Assembly: GCF_007992495.1 (NCBI RefSeq)
Contig: NZ_BKAJ01000008.1
Span: 1-57,338 of the forward strand
Direction of reading: 5' to 3'
Source of the DNA: Reyranella soli
GTDB taxonomy: Bacteria; Pseudomonadota; Alphaproteobacteria; Reyranellales; Reyranellaceae
Length of the DNA stretch: 57,338 nt
Shown: positions 1 to 7,903 of the stretch, piece after piece
Position numbering within the stretch: position 1 is the first letter of the stretch
Layout: every line of letters begins with the position of its first letter
The notes under the pieces: model-generated
Told to the model about the DNA's origin: nothing
The model's database searches: none
What the model saw: the letters and a program-made list of their open reading frames with translations, nothing else
Made by a program: the position numbers and the translations under genes

Positions 1-53
1 CAGGCAATCTGATTGGCCCCGCGCCAACCCGTCATGATCACTGTGCAAAGCGA

Positions 54-329
54 CTAGCGTCCGTCCGGCTTCGGGCGATCGGTCAGCAGGCGACTGACGT
101 CCTCGGCCGCGGTGTCGCCGTCCCATTTGACGGGCCTTTCCAGGCTGGCATAGCGCTGCAGGCCGAGCTCGGTGAGGCGCAGCGTGCCCTCGGCTTCCTC
201 GATGAGGGCAAGCTGCTCGAGCCGCCGGACATGCTGCTCCGGCAGGCGGTCCCGCCCACCGAAGCCGAGCGCCACGCGGCGCAGGGTGATCTCTTCGTGT
301 GGGCTGAGCGGTGCAAGGATACCACGCAT
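54..329 (-). CDS. Small protein of unknown function (about 91 aa)
   Basis: I do not recognise this family. The start was set at the ATG at 327-329, which opens MRGILAPLSPHEEITLRRVA; an upstream in-frame start at 374 would add 15 residues of low-complexity sequence. The product is soluble and mostly helical, with no signal peptide or membrane segment. The stretch about EEITLRRVALGFGGRDRLPEQHVRRLEQLALIE reads like a winged-helix or helical-bundle fold (alternating Leu/Val and Arg/Glu), but no diagnostic motif is visible. It lies on the same strand as the unknown gene at 387-773 and could be cotranscribed with it. Confidence 0.6.
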   Translation of the reverse strand: MRGILAPLSPHEEITLRRVALGFGGRDRLPEQHVRRLEQLALIEEAEGTLRLTELGLQRYASLERPVKWDGDTAAEDVSRLLTDRPKPDGR

Positions 330-386
330 GCCTGTCCTGCCGCGGTCAGGAGCTGGAAAGTGCCCGGCCCGCAAAGCATGAACGCT

Positions 387-773
387 TCAGGGCGCCGCAC
401 GTTCCTTGGGCTGATCTTCGATCCAGTTCCGCGCCTGCCGCGGGGTGGTGAACACCCTGATCGGCCGCTTGGCCGAGGCCAGAGCCCCCAGCAGGCGGGC
501 GAAGACCATGGTCTGCTCGGGTGTGGCGACGAGCGCCAGGGCACCCATCATGCCCTGGTCATGGTAGTCGCGGATCCTGGCGCACAGCGACAGCATCTCG
601 TCGGGGGTCATGGTCGGGGCAGCGGCACGGCCATCGAACAGCTTGCGATACGCCATCGCCTTGGCGCCGGCCATCGCCTCCAGGAGGTCGACGGCGTCGG
701 TCAATGTCACGTTACCCTCAGCTACTCCTGTGAACAGTCGCGCTTTGGAATCGATCGTCCAGTACAGGGGCAT
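387..773 (-). CDS. Unknown protein with a STAS/SpoIIAA-like appearance (128 aa)
   Basis: A short soluble protein. The order MPLYWTIDSKARLFTGVAEG, then TLTDAVDLLEAM, then YRKLFDGRAA, and a late IRVFTTPRQARNWIED matches the general layout of SpoIIAA/STAS-like alphaproteobacterial proteins (beta strand, G-x-[VL]T helix, 'L.DxR' strand, and a terminal 'VF.....A..W.' helix). This is inference from pattern only. No catalytic residues can be named. It is divergent from recJ, with 170 bp between the two starts, so that interval probably carries both promoters. Confidence 0.65.
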   Translation of the reverse strand: MPLYWTIDSKARLFTGVAEGNVTLTDAVDLLEAMAGAKAMAYRKLFDGRAAAPTMTPDEMLSLCARIRDYHDQGMMGALALVATPEQTMVFARLLGALASAKRPIRVFTTPRQARNWIEDQPKERAAP

Positions 774-943
774 CAGCTTGTCGAGGGGAGGGCACGCATT
801 GTTGTCGGCATATTATCCGTGGGACGCGGGTCGTCTACGGCGCAGCAGCAGCGCTCGCTGCAATTAGTAGGCGCTCGAGTCTTTCTCACGGCGCGTGCAG
901 GTGACGGCCCCACTGTCCACAGCGAACTAGGGTAGGGTGCCGC

Positions 944-2764
944 ATGTCCTCGGAGTTCCGCGCCGCGCGTGCAGCCTTCCTCGGTATCGAGCGCTCGCTG
1001 ACCGGCCGGCGATGGGCGGCCCGGCTGGCTGACGAACGAATGGCGCTCGCCATGGCGCAGCGCCATGGCCTGCCCGATGCGATCTGCCGCCTGTTGGCCG
1101 CGCGCGAGGTCGATCTCGACGGCGTGCCGGACTTCCTCGAGCCGACGCTGCGCAAGTTCCTGCCCGATCCCTCGCACCTGAAGGACATGGACACCGCGAT
1201 CGCGCGCGTCGTGCGCGCGGTGCGCGAGGGCGAGAAGATCGTTGTGTTCGGCGACTACGACGTCGACGGCGCCACTTCGTCGGCTTTGCTGGCGCGTTTC
1301 TTCCGCGCCATCGGCGGCAACGTCGCGGTCTACATTCCCGACCGGCGCAAGGAAGGCTACGGACCCAACACGCCGGCCTTGCTCGGCATCAAGGAGCAGG
1401 GAGCGGCTGTCGTCATCACCGTCGATTGCGGCATCACCGCCTTCGAGCCGCTGGCCGAGGCCAAGCGCGCCGGCCTCGACCTGATCGTCATCGACCATCA
1501 CATAGCCGAGATCGCGCTGCCCGAGGCGGTCGCCGTGGTCGATCCCAACCGCCTCGACGATGCCAGCCCGTACAAGCAGATGGCGGCGGTCGGCGTGTCG
1601 TTCCTGCTGGCGGTCGGCGTCAATCGCGCGCTGCGCGAAGCTGGCTGGTACTCCAACGGGCGCAGCGAGCCCGACCTGCGCCGATGGCTCGATCTCGTCG
1701 CCTTGGGGACGGTGTGCGATGTCGTGCCGTTGACCGGCGTCAACCGGGCGCTGGTGCGCCAGGGCCTGCGCGTGATGGCCGATCGGACCAACATCGGCCT
1801 CGCCGCGCTGGCCGACATCGCGCGCCTGCGCGAGCCGCCCGGCGCCTATCATCTCGGCTTCATGCTGGGCCCGCGTGTCAATGCCGGCGGCCGCGTCGGA
1901 CAGGCCGATCTCGGCGCGCGGCTGCTGACCAGCGAGGATCCGCAGGAGGTCGGCGCGCTGGCGCTGAGGCTGGACGACTTCAACGCCGAGCGTCGCGCCA
2001 TCGAGCGCGAGGTGCTCGACCAGGCGATCGCCCGCATCGAGGGCCTCTACGGGCCTGATCGCACGGGGCTGCCGTCGGCGCTCGTGGTGGAGAGCGAAGG
2101 CTGGCACATCGGCGTGATCGGCATCGTCGCCAGCCGCCTCGTCGAACGCTACGGCCGGCCGGCCTTCGTCATCGGCATGGACGGCGCGCTGGGCAAGGGA
2201 TCGGGTCGCTCGGTGAAGGGTGTCGATCTCGGCGCGGCGGTGATCGCGGCGCGCCAGGCGGGCCTGCTGGTGAATGGCGGCGGACACGCCATGGCGGCAG
2301 GCCTCACCGTGGCCAGGGATGCGCTGCCCGATCTCGCGAGATTCCTCGACGAGCGGCTGGCGCCGCAACTCGGGGCGGCGCCTGCCATGCGCGAGCTCGG
2401 CATCGATGCGGCGCTGGCGCCGGGGGCGGCGACGCAGGAGCTGGTCGACATGATCGAGCGGGCAGGGCCGTTCGGCGCTGGCAACGCCCTGCCGCGCTTT
2501 GCCGTCACCTCGGTGCGCGTCAACCATGCCCAGCCGGTGGGCGAGGGCCATGTGCGGTGTACCCTGGTCGGCGCCGAGCGCGGCCGCATCGAGGCCATCG
2601 CCTTCCGTGCCGGCCAGACGGCGCTCGGGCCCGCGTTGCTCGATCCGGCCCGGCCGATCCTGCATGTCGCAGGTGCGCTGCGCATCGACCGCTACGGCGG
2701 CCGCGACAGTGTGCGCCTGCAGATCGACGATGCCGCCCCGGCGGCGGGCTCAGTGCTGGCTTGA
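944..2764 (+). CDS. recJ: Single-stranded-DNA-specific exonuclease RecJ
   Basis: RecJ is the 5'-3' single-strand exonuclease of the RecF recombination pathway, base excision and mismatch repair. At 606 aa it has normal family length. The DHH phosphoesterase core is intact: FGDYDVDGATS (residues 102-112, D104/D106/D108), VDCG (D161) and IDHH (D184-H186), all manganese ligands. A DHHA1 segment follows (GGGHAMAAG, near residue 445), and a C-terminal OB-like region ends near RIDRYGGRDSVRLQIDD. The start is the ATG at 944, preceded by a purine-rich GGGTAGGG. tRNA-Glu follows 45 nt after the stop. Confidence 0.97.
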   Translation: MSSEFRAARAAFLGIERSLTGRRWAARLADERMALAMAQRHGLPDAICRLLAAREVDLDGVPDFLEPTLRKFLPDPSHLKDMDTAIARVVRAVREGEKIVVFGDYDVDGATSSALLARFFRAIGGNVAVYIPDRRKEGYGPNTPALLGIKEQGAAVVITVDCGITAFEPLAEAKRAGLDLIVIDHHIAEIALPEAVAVVDPNRLDDASPYKQMAAVGVSFLLAVGVNRALREAGWYSNGRSEPDLRRWLDLVALGTVCDVVPLTGVNRALVRQGLRVMADRTNIGLAALADIARLREPPGAYHLGFMLGPRVNAGGRVGQADLGARLLTSEDPQEVGALALRLDDFNAERRAIEREVLDQAIARIEGLYGPDRTGLPSALVVESEGWHIGVIGIVASRLVERYGRPAFVIGMDGALGKGSGRSVKGVDLGAAVIAARQAGLLVNGGGHAMAAGLTVARDALPDLARFLDERLAPQLGAAPAMRELGIDAALAPGAATQELVDMIERAGPFGAGNALPRFAVTSVRVNHAQPVGEGHVRCTLVGAERGRIEAIAFRAGQTALGPALLDPARPILHVAGALRIDRYGGRDSVRLQIDDAAPAAGSVLA

Positions 2765-2809
2765 TTTGCCGGCCCCGAGCCGCTACATGCTGCCGCTCTT
2801 TGGCCCTTC

Positions 2810-2883
<74 letters not shown>

Positions 2884-2885
<2 letters not shown>

Positions 2886-2975
2886 TTCTGCTTCGCGCTG
2901 AGCGCTACGTAGAACAAGGCCTGAACCGATGACGCGCGAAGCAGAATGCCCTCCGAAGCCTTGGCGTAGGAGGGC
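2884..2975. repeat. Two adjoining palindromes after tRNA-Glu
   Basis: A perfect 15-bp inverted repeat has arms at 2884-2898 and 2934-2948; the first arm starts inside the tRNA's terminal CCA. It is followed directly by a second hairpin with arms GCCCTCC (2948-2954) and GGAGGGC (2969-2975), enclosing GCC/GGC. Neither arm is followed by a T-run, so this is more like a REP-type repeat than a classic terminator, although it could end tRNA or LysR transcription. Nothing else is visible in 2886-3067. Confidence 0.75.
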
Positions 2976-3067
2976 TGATCGCGTTGCCACATATGCGGGG
3001 AGTGGCGTGACCGCGAATCCCTGCGTGGCAATTCCGAATGCAGTCATGCGCGGTTATGAAGACCCGG

Positions 3068-3994
3068 TCACTTGTCGAGATGCTTCGCCGGCCAGCGGCC
3101 AGCCGCGATCAGATCGCGCACTGTTGAGCGGATCGTCACCATCAGCGCGTCGAGGGACTCCGAGCGCGGCCGTCCCGATGCCGTCATCATGGCGAGCGGC
3201 CATGACATGCGCGGTCGGATCGGTCGCGCTTCGAGCTCCTTGCGATCGATAGCATTCTCAAAAGCGCCCTGGCTCAAGACGCTGAACCCGAGCCCCTGAC
3301 GCAGGAGCGTGCGGATCAGCGAGGTGTCGTCGACCTCCATTATGGCGTTCACGGTCGCATTGATGGCGAAGGCGCGCTCTTCCAGGATGCGGCGCGAGGC
3401 GTGCGAGCGGCTCGGCAGGATCAGGGGAAGATCGAGCAGCTCCGCGATCGTGACGTAGGCCCGCCGGGTTGGCAGCATACCGCGTCGGCCGACCAGGAAC
3501 ACCTCCTCTTCCAGCAGCGGCACGATACGAAAGCCCTTCTGCGGCAGGGGCGCGTGCAGGCAGACGACGTCGGCGTGGCCACGCACCAGCGCCTCGTGGA
3601 TGTAGCCGCTATATCCGGAGATGATCTTGAGCGAGGTGTTGGGGAAGGACTTGCGATAGCGTTCGACCAGCGGCGGCAGCAGGAAGTGTCCGACCCCGGG
3701 TGGGATCGCTATCGCGATCGTGCCGGTCGAGCCGCTGGCGCTACTCTTGATCTCCGCGGCGGCTTCCTCGAGTTGCCGCAGGATCGGCTGGCTGCGCTCG
3801 AACAAGAGACGCCCTGCGTCGGTCGGAGTGGCACCCAGGCCGTTACGCACGAGCAGCCGCTTGCCGAGCTCCTGCTCGAGCCGGTCCACTTGCCGGCTGA
3901 CAGCCGGCTGCGAGATGCGAAGAAACTCGGAAGCGCGGCTGTAGCTGCCGAACTCGACGACTGCCTGAAAATAACGCAGCGCCCGCGCATCCAT
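3068..3994 (-). CDS. LysR-family transcriptional regulator
   Basis: 308 aa. An N-terminal winged helix-turn-helix opens MDARALRYFQAVVEFGSYSR and continues to ISQPAVSRQVDRLEQELG (about residues 28-45, recognition helix). A periplasmic-binding-protein-like effector domain follows from about residue 90. LysR proteins usually sense a substrate or intermediate of the divergently encoded pathway. Here the divergent genes are a flavin monooxygenase, an ABC importer and an M24 hydrolase (4110-9061), so it probably controls them and itself. The intergenic gap has a 33-bp dyad at 4022-4054 that could be its operator. Confidence 0.93.
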   Translation of the reverse strand: MDARALRYFQAVVEFGSYSRASEFLRISQPAVSRQVDRLEQELGKRLLVRNGLGATPTDAGRLLFERSQPILRQLEEAAAEIKSSASGSTGTIAIAIPPGVGHFLLPPLVERYRKSFPNTSLKIISGYSGYIHEALVRGHADVVCLHAPLPQKGFRIVPLLEEEVFLVGRRGMLPTRRAYVTIAELLDLPLILPSRSHASRRILEERAFAINATVNAIMEVDDTSLIRTLLRQGLGFSVLSQGAFENAIDRKELEARPIRPRMSWPLAMMTASGRPRSESLDALMVTIRSTVRDLIAAGRWPAKHLDK

Positions 3995-4021
3995 TGTTCA
4001 CTCGTCGAAGGACCTTAAAAC

Positions 4022-4054
4022 AAGACGTTATAAACACTATGAGCATTATGTCTT
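4022..4054. promoter_or_regulatory. Candidate LysR operator dyad
   Basis: AAGAC (4022-4026) and GTCTT (4050-4054) form the outer arms of an interrupted dyad, and several inner positions also pair (T and AT on one side against AT and A on the other). The interval between the divergent LysR gene and the flavin monooxygenase gene is otherwise short and AT-rich (TTATAAACACTATGAGCATT), as expected for overlapping promoters. The T-N11-A LysR signature is not cleanly visible, so the assignment rests on position and symmetry. Confidence 0.45.
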
Positions 4055-4109
4055 GGACGCAAGACGCCGCCGCCGCCTAGGTTTCGTCCGTGTCGAGCGG
4101 AGGTGTGCC

Positions 4110-5192
4110 ATTAAATTCGGTCTGATGACGCAATTGCAGATTCCGCAGCCATGGAAGCCGAACGCGGAGTTGGCGGCATATCGCAACACGATCGAGCAGG
4201 CGGTGGCCGGCGAGGCCGCGGGCTTTCATTACTATTGGCTGACCGAGATGCATTTCTTCAAGCAAATCGGTCACAGCCCGTGTCCGGATCTCCTGCATGC
4301 GGCGATCAGTCAGCGCACGAGCCGGATCAGGCTTGGTTTCGCGGTCATGCTGTTGACCACGCACAATCCCTACATGCTGGCCGAGCGGATCGCGACCGCC
4401 GACGTGCTGAGCAACGGGCGGATCGACTTCGGCTTCGGCCGGGGCTCGACGTCCTACATGACCGAGGCCTTCGGCGTGAAAAAAGAGGAAAGCCTCTCGC
4501 TGGCGAACGAGGCGCTCGAAGCCGTGATGCAGATGTTCGAGGGCGAGCACTTCTCCGGCTACAAGGGCAAGCATTTCGATCTTCCGCCCCGGCACGTTCT
4601 GCCGCGTCCGATTCAGACGCCGCATCCACCCCTATGGATAGCGGCCTCCAATCTCAGCACCTACGAGTATGCGGCGAAGCAGGGCGCCGGAATCATCGGC
4701 GTGACGCGCAACAGCATCGACGAGACGCGATCGGCGATCCACATGTACCGCGAGACGATCCGCTCAGCCGATCCCAAGGGCTTCATCGGCAAGGCCTCGA
4801 ACGAGAATGTCGCTGCCTTTGCACTCGCCTGCTGCCACGAGGACGACCGGATCGGCAAGGACGTCGCCTGCGCGGCAGCGCGCTGGTACAACGGCGACAA
4901 CGACGCCGAGCTCAACCACGTGCGCTTTGCGACCGCTGGCGGCAAGGAAGCAGTGGTGGCGAAGTTCAGCGCGCGCTCGAACGATCAGCTGCTCGCCGAC
5001 GGCATGGCGATCGGCGGCAATCCGGACTCGATCTGCCGCCAGGTCGAGCAGTGGGCGGAAGCCGGGCTCGACCAGCTGATCTTCGTGCTGCAGGCCGGGA
5101 ACACAACGCATGATCAGGTGCTGAAATCGATCGACCTGATCGGCGAGAAGGTGATCCCACGCTTTGAAGTCAAGGCACATGCGGCGGCCTGA
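4110..5192 (+). CDS. LLM-class flavin-dependent monooxygenase (luciferase-like)
   Basis: About 360 aa. Bacterial-luciferase fold proteins use FMNH2 and O2, or F420, to oxidise small substrates. Family signatures include YYWLTEMHF, a central VLSNGRIDFGFGRGSTSY (active-site loop and FMN phosphate region) and HPPLWIAASN. The start is uncertain. Homologues begin at M-K-F-G, which here reads ATT-AAA-TTC-GGT from 4110, with GGAGG at 4099-4103 six bases upstream. The first in-frame ATG is at 4125, 21 bases from that ribosome site. The gene is the first of a probable operon with the ABC importer and the M24 protein, divergent from lysR. Confidence 0.9.
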   Translation: MKFGLMTQLQIPQPWKPNAELAAYRNTIEQAVAGEAAGFHYYWLTEMHFFKQIGHSPCPDLLHAAISQRTSRIRLGFAVMLLTTHNPYMLAERIATADVLSNGRIDFGFGRGSTSYMTEAFGVKKEESLSLANEALEAVMQMFEGEHFSGYKGKHFDLPPRHVLPRPIQTPHPPLWIAASNLSTYEYAAKQGAGIIGVTRNSIDETRSAIHMYRETIRSADPKGFIGKASNENVAAFALACCHEDDRIGKDVACAAARWYNGDNDAELNHVRFATAGGKEAVVAKFSARSNDQLLADGMAIGGNPDSICRQVEQWAEAGLDQLIFVLQAGNTTHDQVLKSIDLIGEKVIPRFEVKAHAAA

Positions 5193-5231
5193 CCGCAGTG
5201 AAGGTCCAAACACAGCCGTTGGGAGACATTC

Positions 5232-6230
5232 ATGGGCTACGCGTCGCGGTTGACTGTCGCAGGCATCTCGCTCGCCCTGCTCGGTGCGGTGGCGCCTGCT
5301 ATCGACCGGACGCCGGCGCTCGCCCAGACCGCCAAGCTCGATGCCGCGCTATCGACCGGCTGGTGGGGTCACGTGCCGATCATACTCGCGATCGAGAAGG
5401 GCTACTTCAAGGAGCTCGGCATCGATGTCGAGGTGAAGGCGATCGCAAGCTCGGCGGACCGGATTCGCGCGCTTGCTGCCGGCTCAGTCGCCTTCAGCAA
5501 CCTCGGCCGTATTGCGGTGATCAGCGAAATGGCGAACGGCAACAAGTCATTCTTCTTCTTCGCCAATGTCGATGACAGTCCCGGCAACGAGGGATGCTGG
5601 GCGAGGCAGGGCTTCGCGTCGTTCAAGGATCTCAAAGGCAGGAAAGTCGCCGCGAACACGTCGGCGCAGATCACCATGAACGGCCTGCTCGAAGCCCAGG
5701 GCATGACGGAGAAGGACGTGCAATTCGTCAACCTGCCGGGCGGCGAGATGGCCGGAGCGCTCGCGCGCGGCGACGTTGATGCGGCATGCGTCTGGGAGCC
5801 ATTGTTCACCAACGTCAAGAATGCGGTGCCCGGTGGCACGCTGCTCGGCACCGACATGGACACGCCGAACTACAAGAAGTTCGGCACCATGGCCTCACCC
5901 GACATCGTGATCATTTCACGCAAGCTCGTCGAGGAAAGGCCTGACCTGGCGCGGAAGCTCGCGACCGGGATCTTCAAAGGCGTGAACTATACCAATGAGC
6001 ATCCGGAAGACACTGCCAGGACCGTGGCGACCTATTTCCGGCAGGATCCAGCGGTCGTGCTCGCCGCCATGAAGAAGTTCAAATACTTCGGCGCCGAAGA
6101 CTGGCAGGAGCACATGAAGCGGCACACCGGGCAAATGGAGTACCTGTCCAAGTGGCTGGCGGACAACGGCAAGATCGCGAGGATGCCGGACGTGAAGGCC
6201 TGGGAGAACGTGAGCTTTATCGAGAAGTGA
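5232..6230 (+). CDS. NitT/TauT-type ABC transporter substrate-binding protein
   Basis: 332 aa, with an N-terminal export signal (hydrophobic core about residues 8-25, probable cleavage after ALA at residue 31). The mature part is typical of the SsuA/TauA/NMT1 class: STGWWGHVPIILAIEKGYFKELGIDVEV near the N-terminus, a RIRALAAGSVAFSN segment, and GDVDAACVWEP at mid-protein. Members bind sulfonates, nitrate, cyanate, pyrimidine precursors or amidines in the periplasm; the ligand here is unknown. GGGAG sits 8 nt before the start. The permease and ATPase follow directly. Confidence 0.92.
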   Translation: MGYASRLTVAGISLALLGAVAPAIDRTPALAQTAKLDAALSTGWWGHVPIILAIEKGYFKELGIDVEVKAIASSADRIRALAAGSVAFSNLGRIAVISEMANGNKSFFFFANVDDSPGNEGCWARQGFASFKDLKGRKVAANTSAQITMNGLLEAQGMTEKDVQFVNLPGGEMAGALARGDVDAACVWEPLFTNVKNAVPGGTLLGTDMDTPNYKKFGTMASPDIVIISRKLVEERPDLARKLATGIFKGVNYTNEHPEDTARTVATYFRQDPAVVLAAMKKFKYFGAEDWQEHMKRHTGQMEYLSKWLADNGKIARMPDVKAWENVSFIEK

Positions 6231-6235
6231 GCGCC

Positions 6236-7081
6236 GTGACCGACGTAGCGAACGAGCGGCCGACCGGCGTCGCTGCCGAACCGACGGCGACAGCGGCGCC
6301 AGCGCCTGTGCGAACCAGGCGGCCGGCGCGCCTGTTCGCAATCAGCACGCTGTCGGTCCTGTTCGTGCTGGCGGCCTGGTACATCTCGACCGACCGCGGC
6401 TGGGTATCGCCGGTGTTCCTTCCCAAGCCCGGCCGAGTGGTCAGTGAGGCGCTCGCGAACCTTGCGAACGGTCAGCTCGGCAAGGACATATGGATGTCCA
6501 CGCAGCGAGTGCTGCTCGGCTTCGTGCTCGCAGGCGTGTTCGCGATTCCGCTTGGAATCGTCATGGCGGTGTGGCCTCCCGCCAAGGCCGCTGTCGCTCC
6601 TTTCGTGTCGCTGTTGCGGCCACTGCCTTCGATCACCTGGATCCCGTTGACCATGCTGTGGCTTGGCATCGGAGAGGCACAGAAGGTCGCAATCGTGTTC
6701 ATGGGATCGTGGATCTACATCCTGCTGTACACGGTCGAGAGCACCAAGCGCGTGGATCCGCTGCTGATCAGGGCCGCGCGAAGCCTCGGGGCGAACGATC
6801 TCGACGTGATGCTGCACGTGATCCTGCCCGGCGCGCTGCCGGGCATCATCGCCGGCTTGAAGGTCACGCTCGCGATCTCCTGGTCCTGCGTGCTTTCGGC
6901 CGAAATGATCGCGGCGCAGAACGGGCTCGGCGCGCTGATCTGGCAAGGCAAGGACTGGGGCAACCTCGCGCTCGTCCTGGTCGGCATGCTGTGCATCTCG
7001 ATCGTGGTACTCGTCGCCGACAAGCTCGCCAACATGCTGGAGCGGCTGCTGTTGCCCTGGGAACGGCATCACCGGACATGA
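6236..7081 (+). CDS. NitT/TauT-type ABC transporter permease
   Basis: About 281 aa, read from the GTG at 6236, five bases after the stop of the binding-protein gene. It has a cytoplasmic N-terminus, then about six membrane helices. The inner-membrane dependent-transport loop ARSLGANDLDVMLHVILPGALPGIIAG (EAA motif, contact site for the ATPase) is clear. LLRPLPSITWIPLTMLWLGIG is a hallmark of the SsuC/TauC group. The start at 6236 was preferred because the frame upstream of it overlaps the binding-protein coding sequence. The last bases overlap the ATPase start (ATGA). Confidence 0.92.
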   Translation: MTDVANERPTGVAAEPTATAAPAPVRTRRPARLFAISTLSVLFVLAAWYISTDRGWVSPVFLPKPGRVVSEALANLANGQLGKDIWMSTQRVLLGFVLAGVFAIPLGIVMAVWPPAKAAVAPFVSLLRPLPSITWIPLTMLWLGIGEAQKVAIVFMGSWIYILLYTVESTKRVDPLLIRAARSLGANDLDVMLHVILPGALPGIIAGLKVTLAISWSCVLSAEMIAAQNGLGALIWQGKDWGNLALVLVGMLCISIVVLVADKLANMLERLLLPWERHHRT

Positions 7082-7881
7082 CGGCAACGATGTCGCCCAT
7101 TCTCGCCGCACGCAAGGTCACCAAGACCTTCACCAACGCCAAGGAGCAGCACGTTGTGGCGGTCGACGACCTCTCACTGGATATCCATGAGGGGGAGTTT
7201 ATCTGCCTGCTCGGCGCTTCAGGCTGCGGCAAGTCGACAATTCTGAACATGTTCGCTGGCTTCATCCAGCCGACCTCAGGCGAGGTCCTGCTGCACGGAC
7301 AGGCGATCGTGAAGGTCGAGCCACGCTGCGGCATGATCTTCCAGTCCTATGCGCTGTTTCCCTGGAAGACAGTGCGCGGCAATGTCGAGTTCGGTTTGCG
7401 CATGAAGGGAATGTCGCGCGCCGAACGGCGCGAGCGGGTCGCCGACTTCATTGCGATGGTGAACCTGCGCGGCTTCGAGGATCATTATCCGGCGGAGCTC
7501 TCCGGCGGGATGCAACAGCGTGTCACGATTGCGCGCATGCTCGCGGCCGATCCGGAGGTCCTGCTGATGGACGAACCGTTCGCAGCGCTCGATGCCATGA
7601 CGCGCCAGGTGATGCAGGAGGAGCTGCTCAGGATCCATCAGCAGAGCGGCAAGACCATTGTGTTCATCACCCACTCGATCGACGAGGCGCTTCTCCTGTC
7701 GTCGCGGCTGATCGTGATGTCTGCGCGCCCCGGCCGGATCAAGGCGGTGATTCCCAATGAGCTGCCAGTGCCGCGGCACATCGCGGTGCAGTTCTCGCCG
7801 CAGTACGGCGAGCTCAAGTCGACCGTCTGGAGCCTGATCGAAAGCGAAGTGCGTCGGCATGGTGCGGCGCCGGATAGATAA
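7078..7881 (+). CDS. NitT/TauT-type ABC transporter ATP-binding protein
   Basis: 267 aa. Walker A GASGCGKST (46-54), Q-loop FQSYALFPW (88-96), signature LSGGMQQR (141-148), Walker B VLLMDEP (161-167) and the switch histidine in ITHSIDEA are all present. MTRQVMQEELLRIHQQSGKT is typical of SsuB/TauB/NtaC proteins. The ATG at 7078 overlaps the permease stop by four bases, implying translational coupling. It energises import of the unknown ligand bound by the protein encoded at 5232-6230. The M24 gene begins 22 nt downstream. Confidence 0.95.
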   Translation: MTATMSPILAARKVTKTFTNAKEQHVVAVDDLSLDIHEGEFICLLGASGCGKSTILNMFAGFIQPTSGEVLLHGQAIVKVEPRCGMIFQSYALFPWKTVRGNVEFGLRMKGMSRAERRERVADFIAMVNLRGFEDHYPAELSGGMQQRVTIARMLAADPEVLLMDEPFAALDAMTRQVMQEELLRIHQQSGKTIVFITHSIDEALLLSSRLIVMSARPGRIKAVIPNELPVPRHIAVQFSPQYGELKSTVWSLIESEVRRHGAAPDR

Positions 7882-7903
7882 TTCTGCTCAAGGAAAGGCC
7901 GAG

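Noticed and set aside
773..2665. A 630-codon minus-strand open frame opposite recJ
   Set aside because: recJ motifs on the plus strand are complete; the antisense frame is compositionally aberrant and has no ribosome site.
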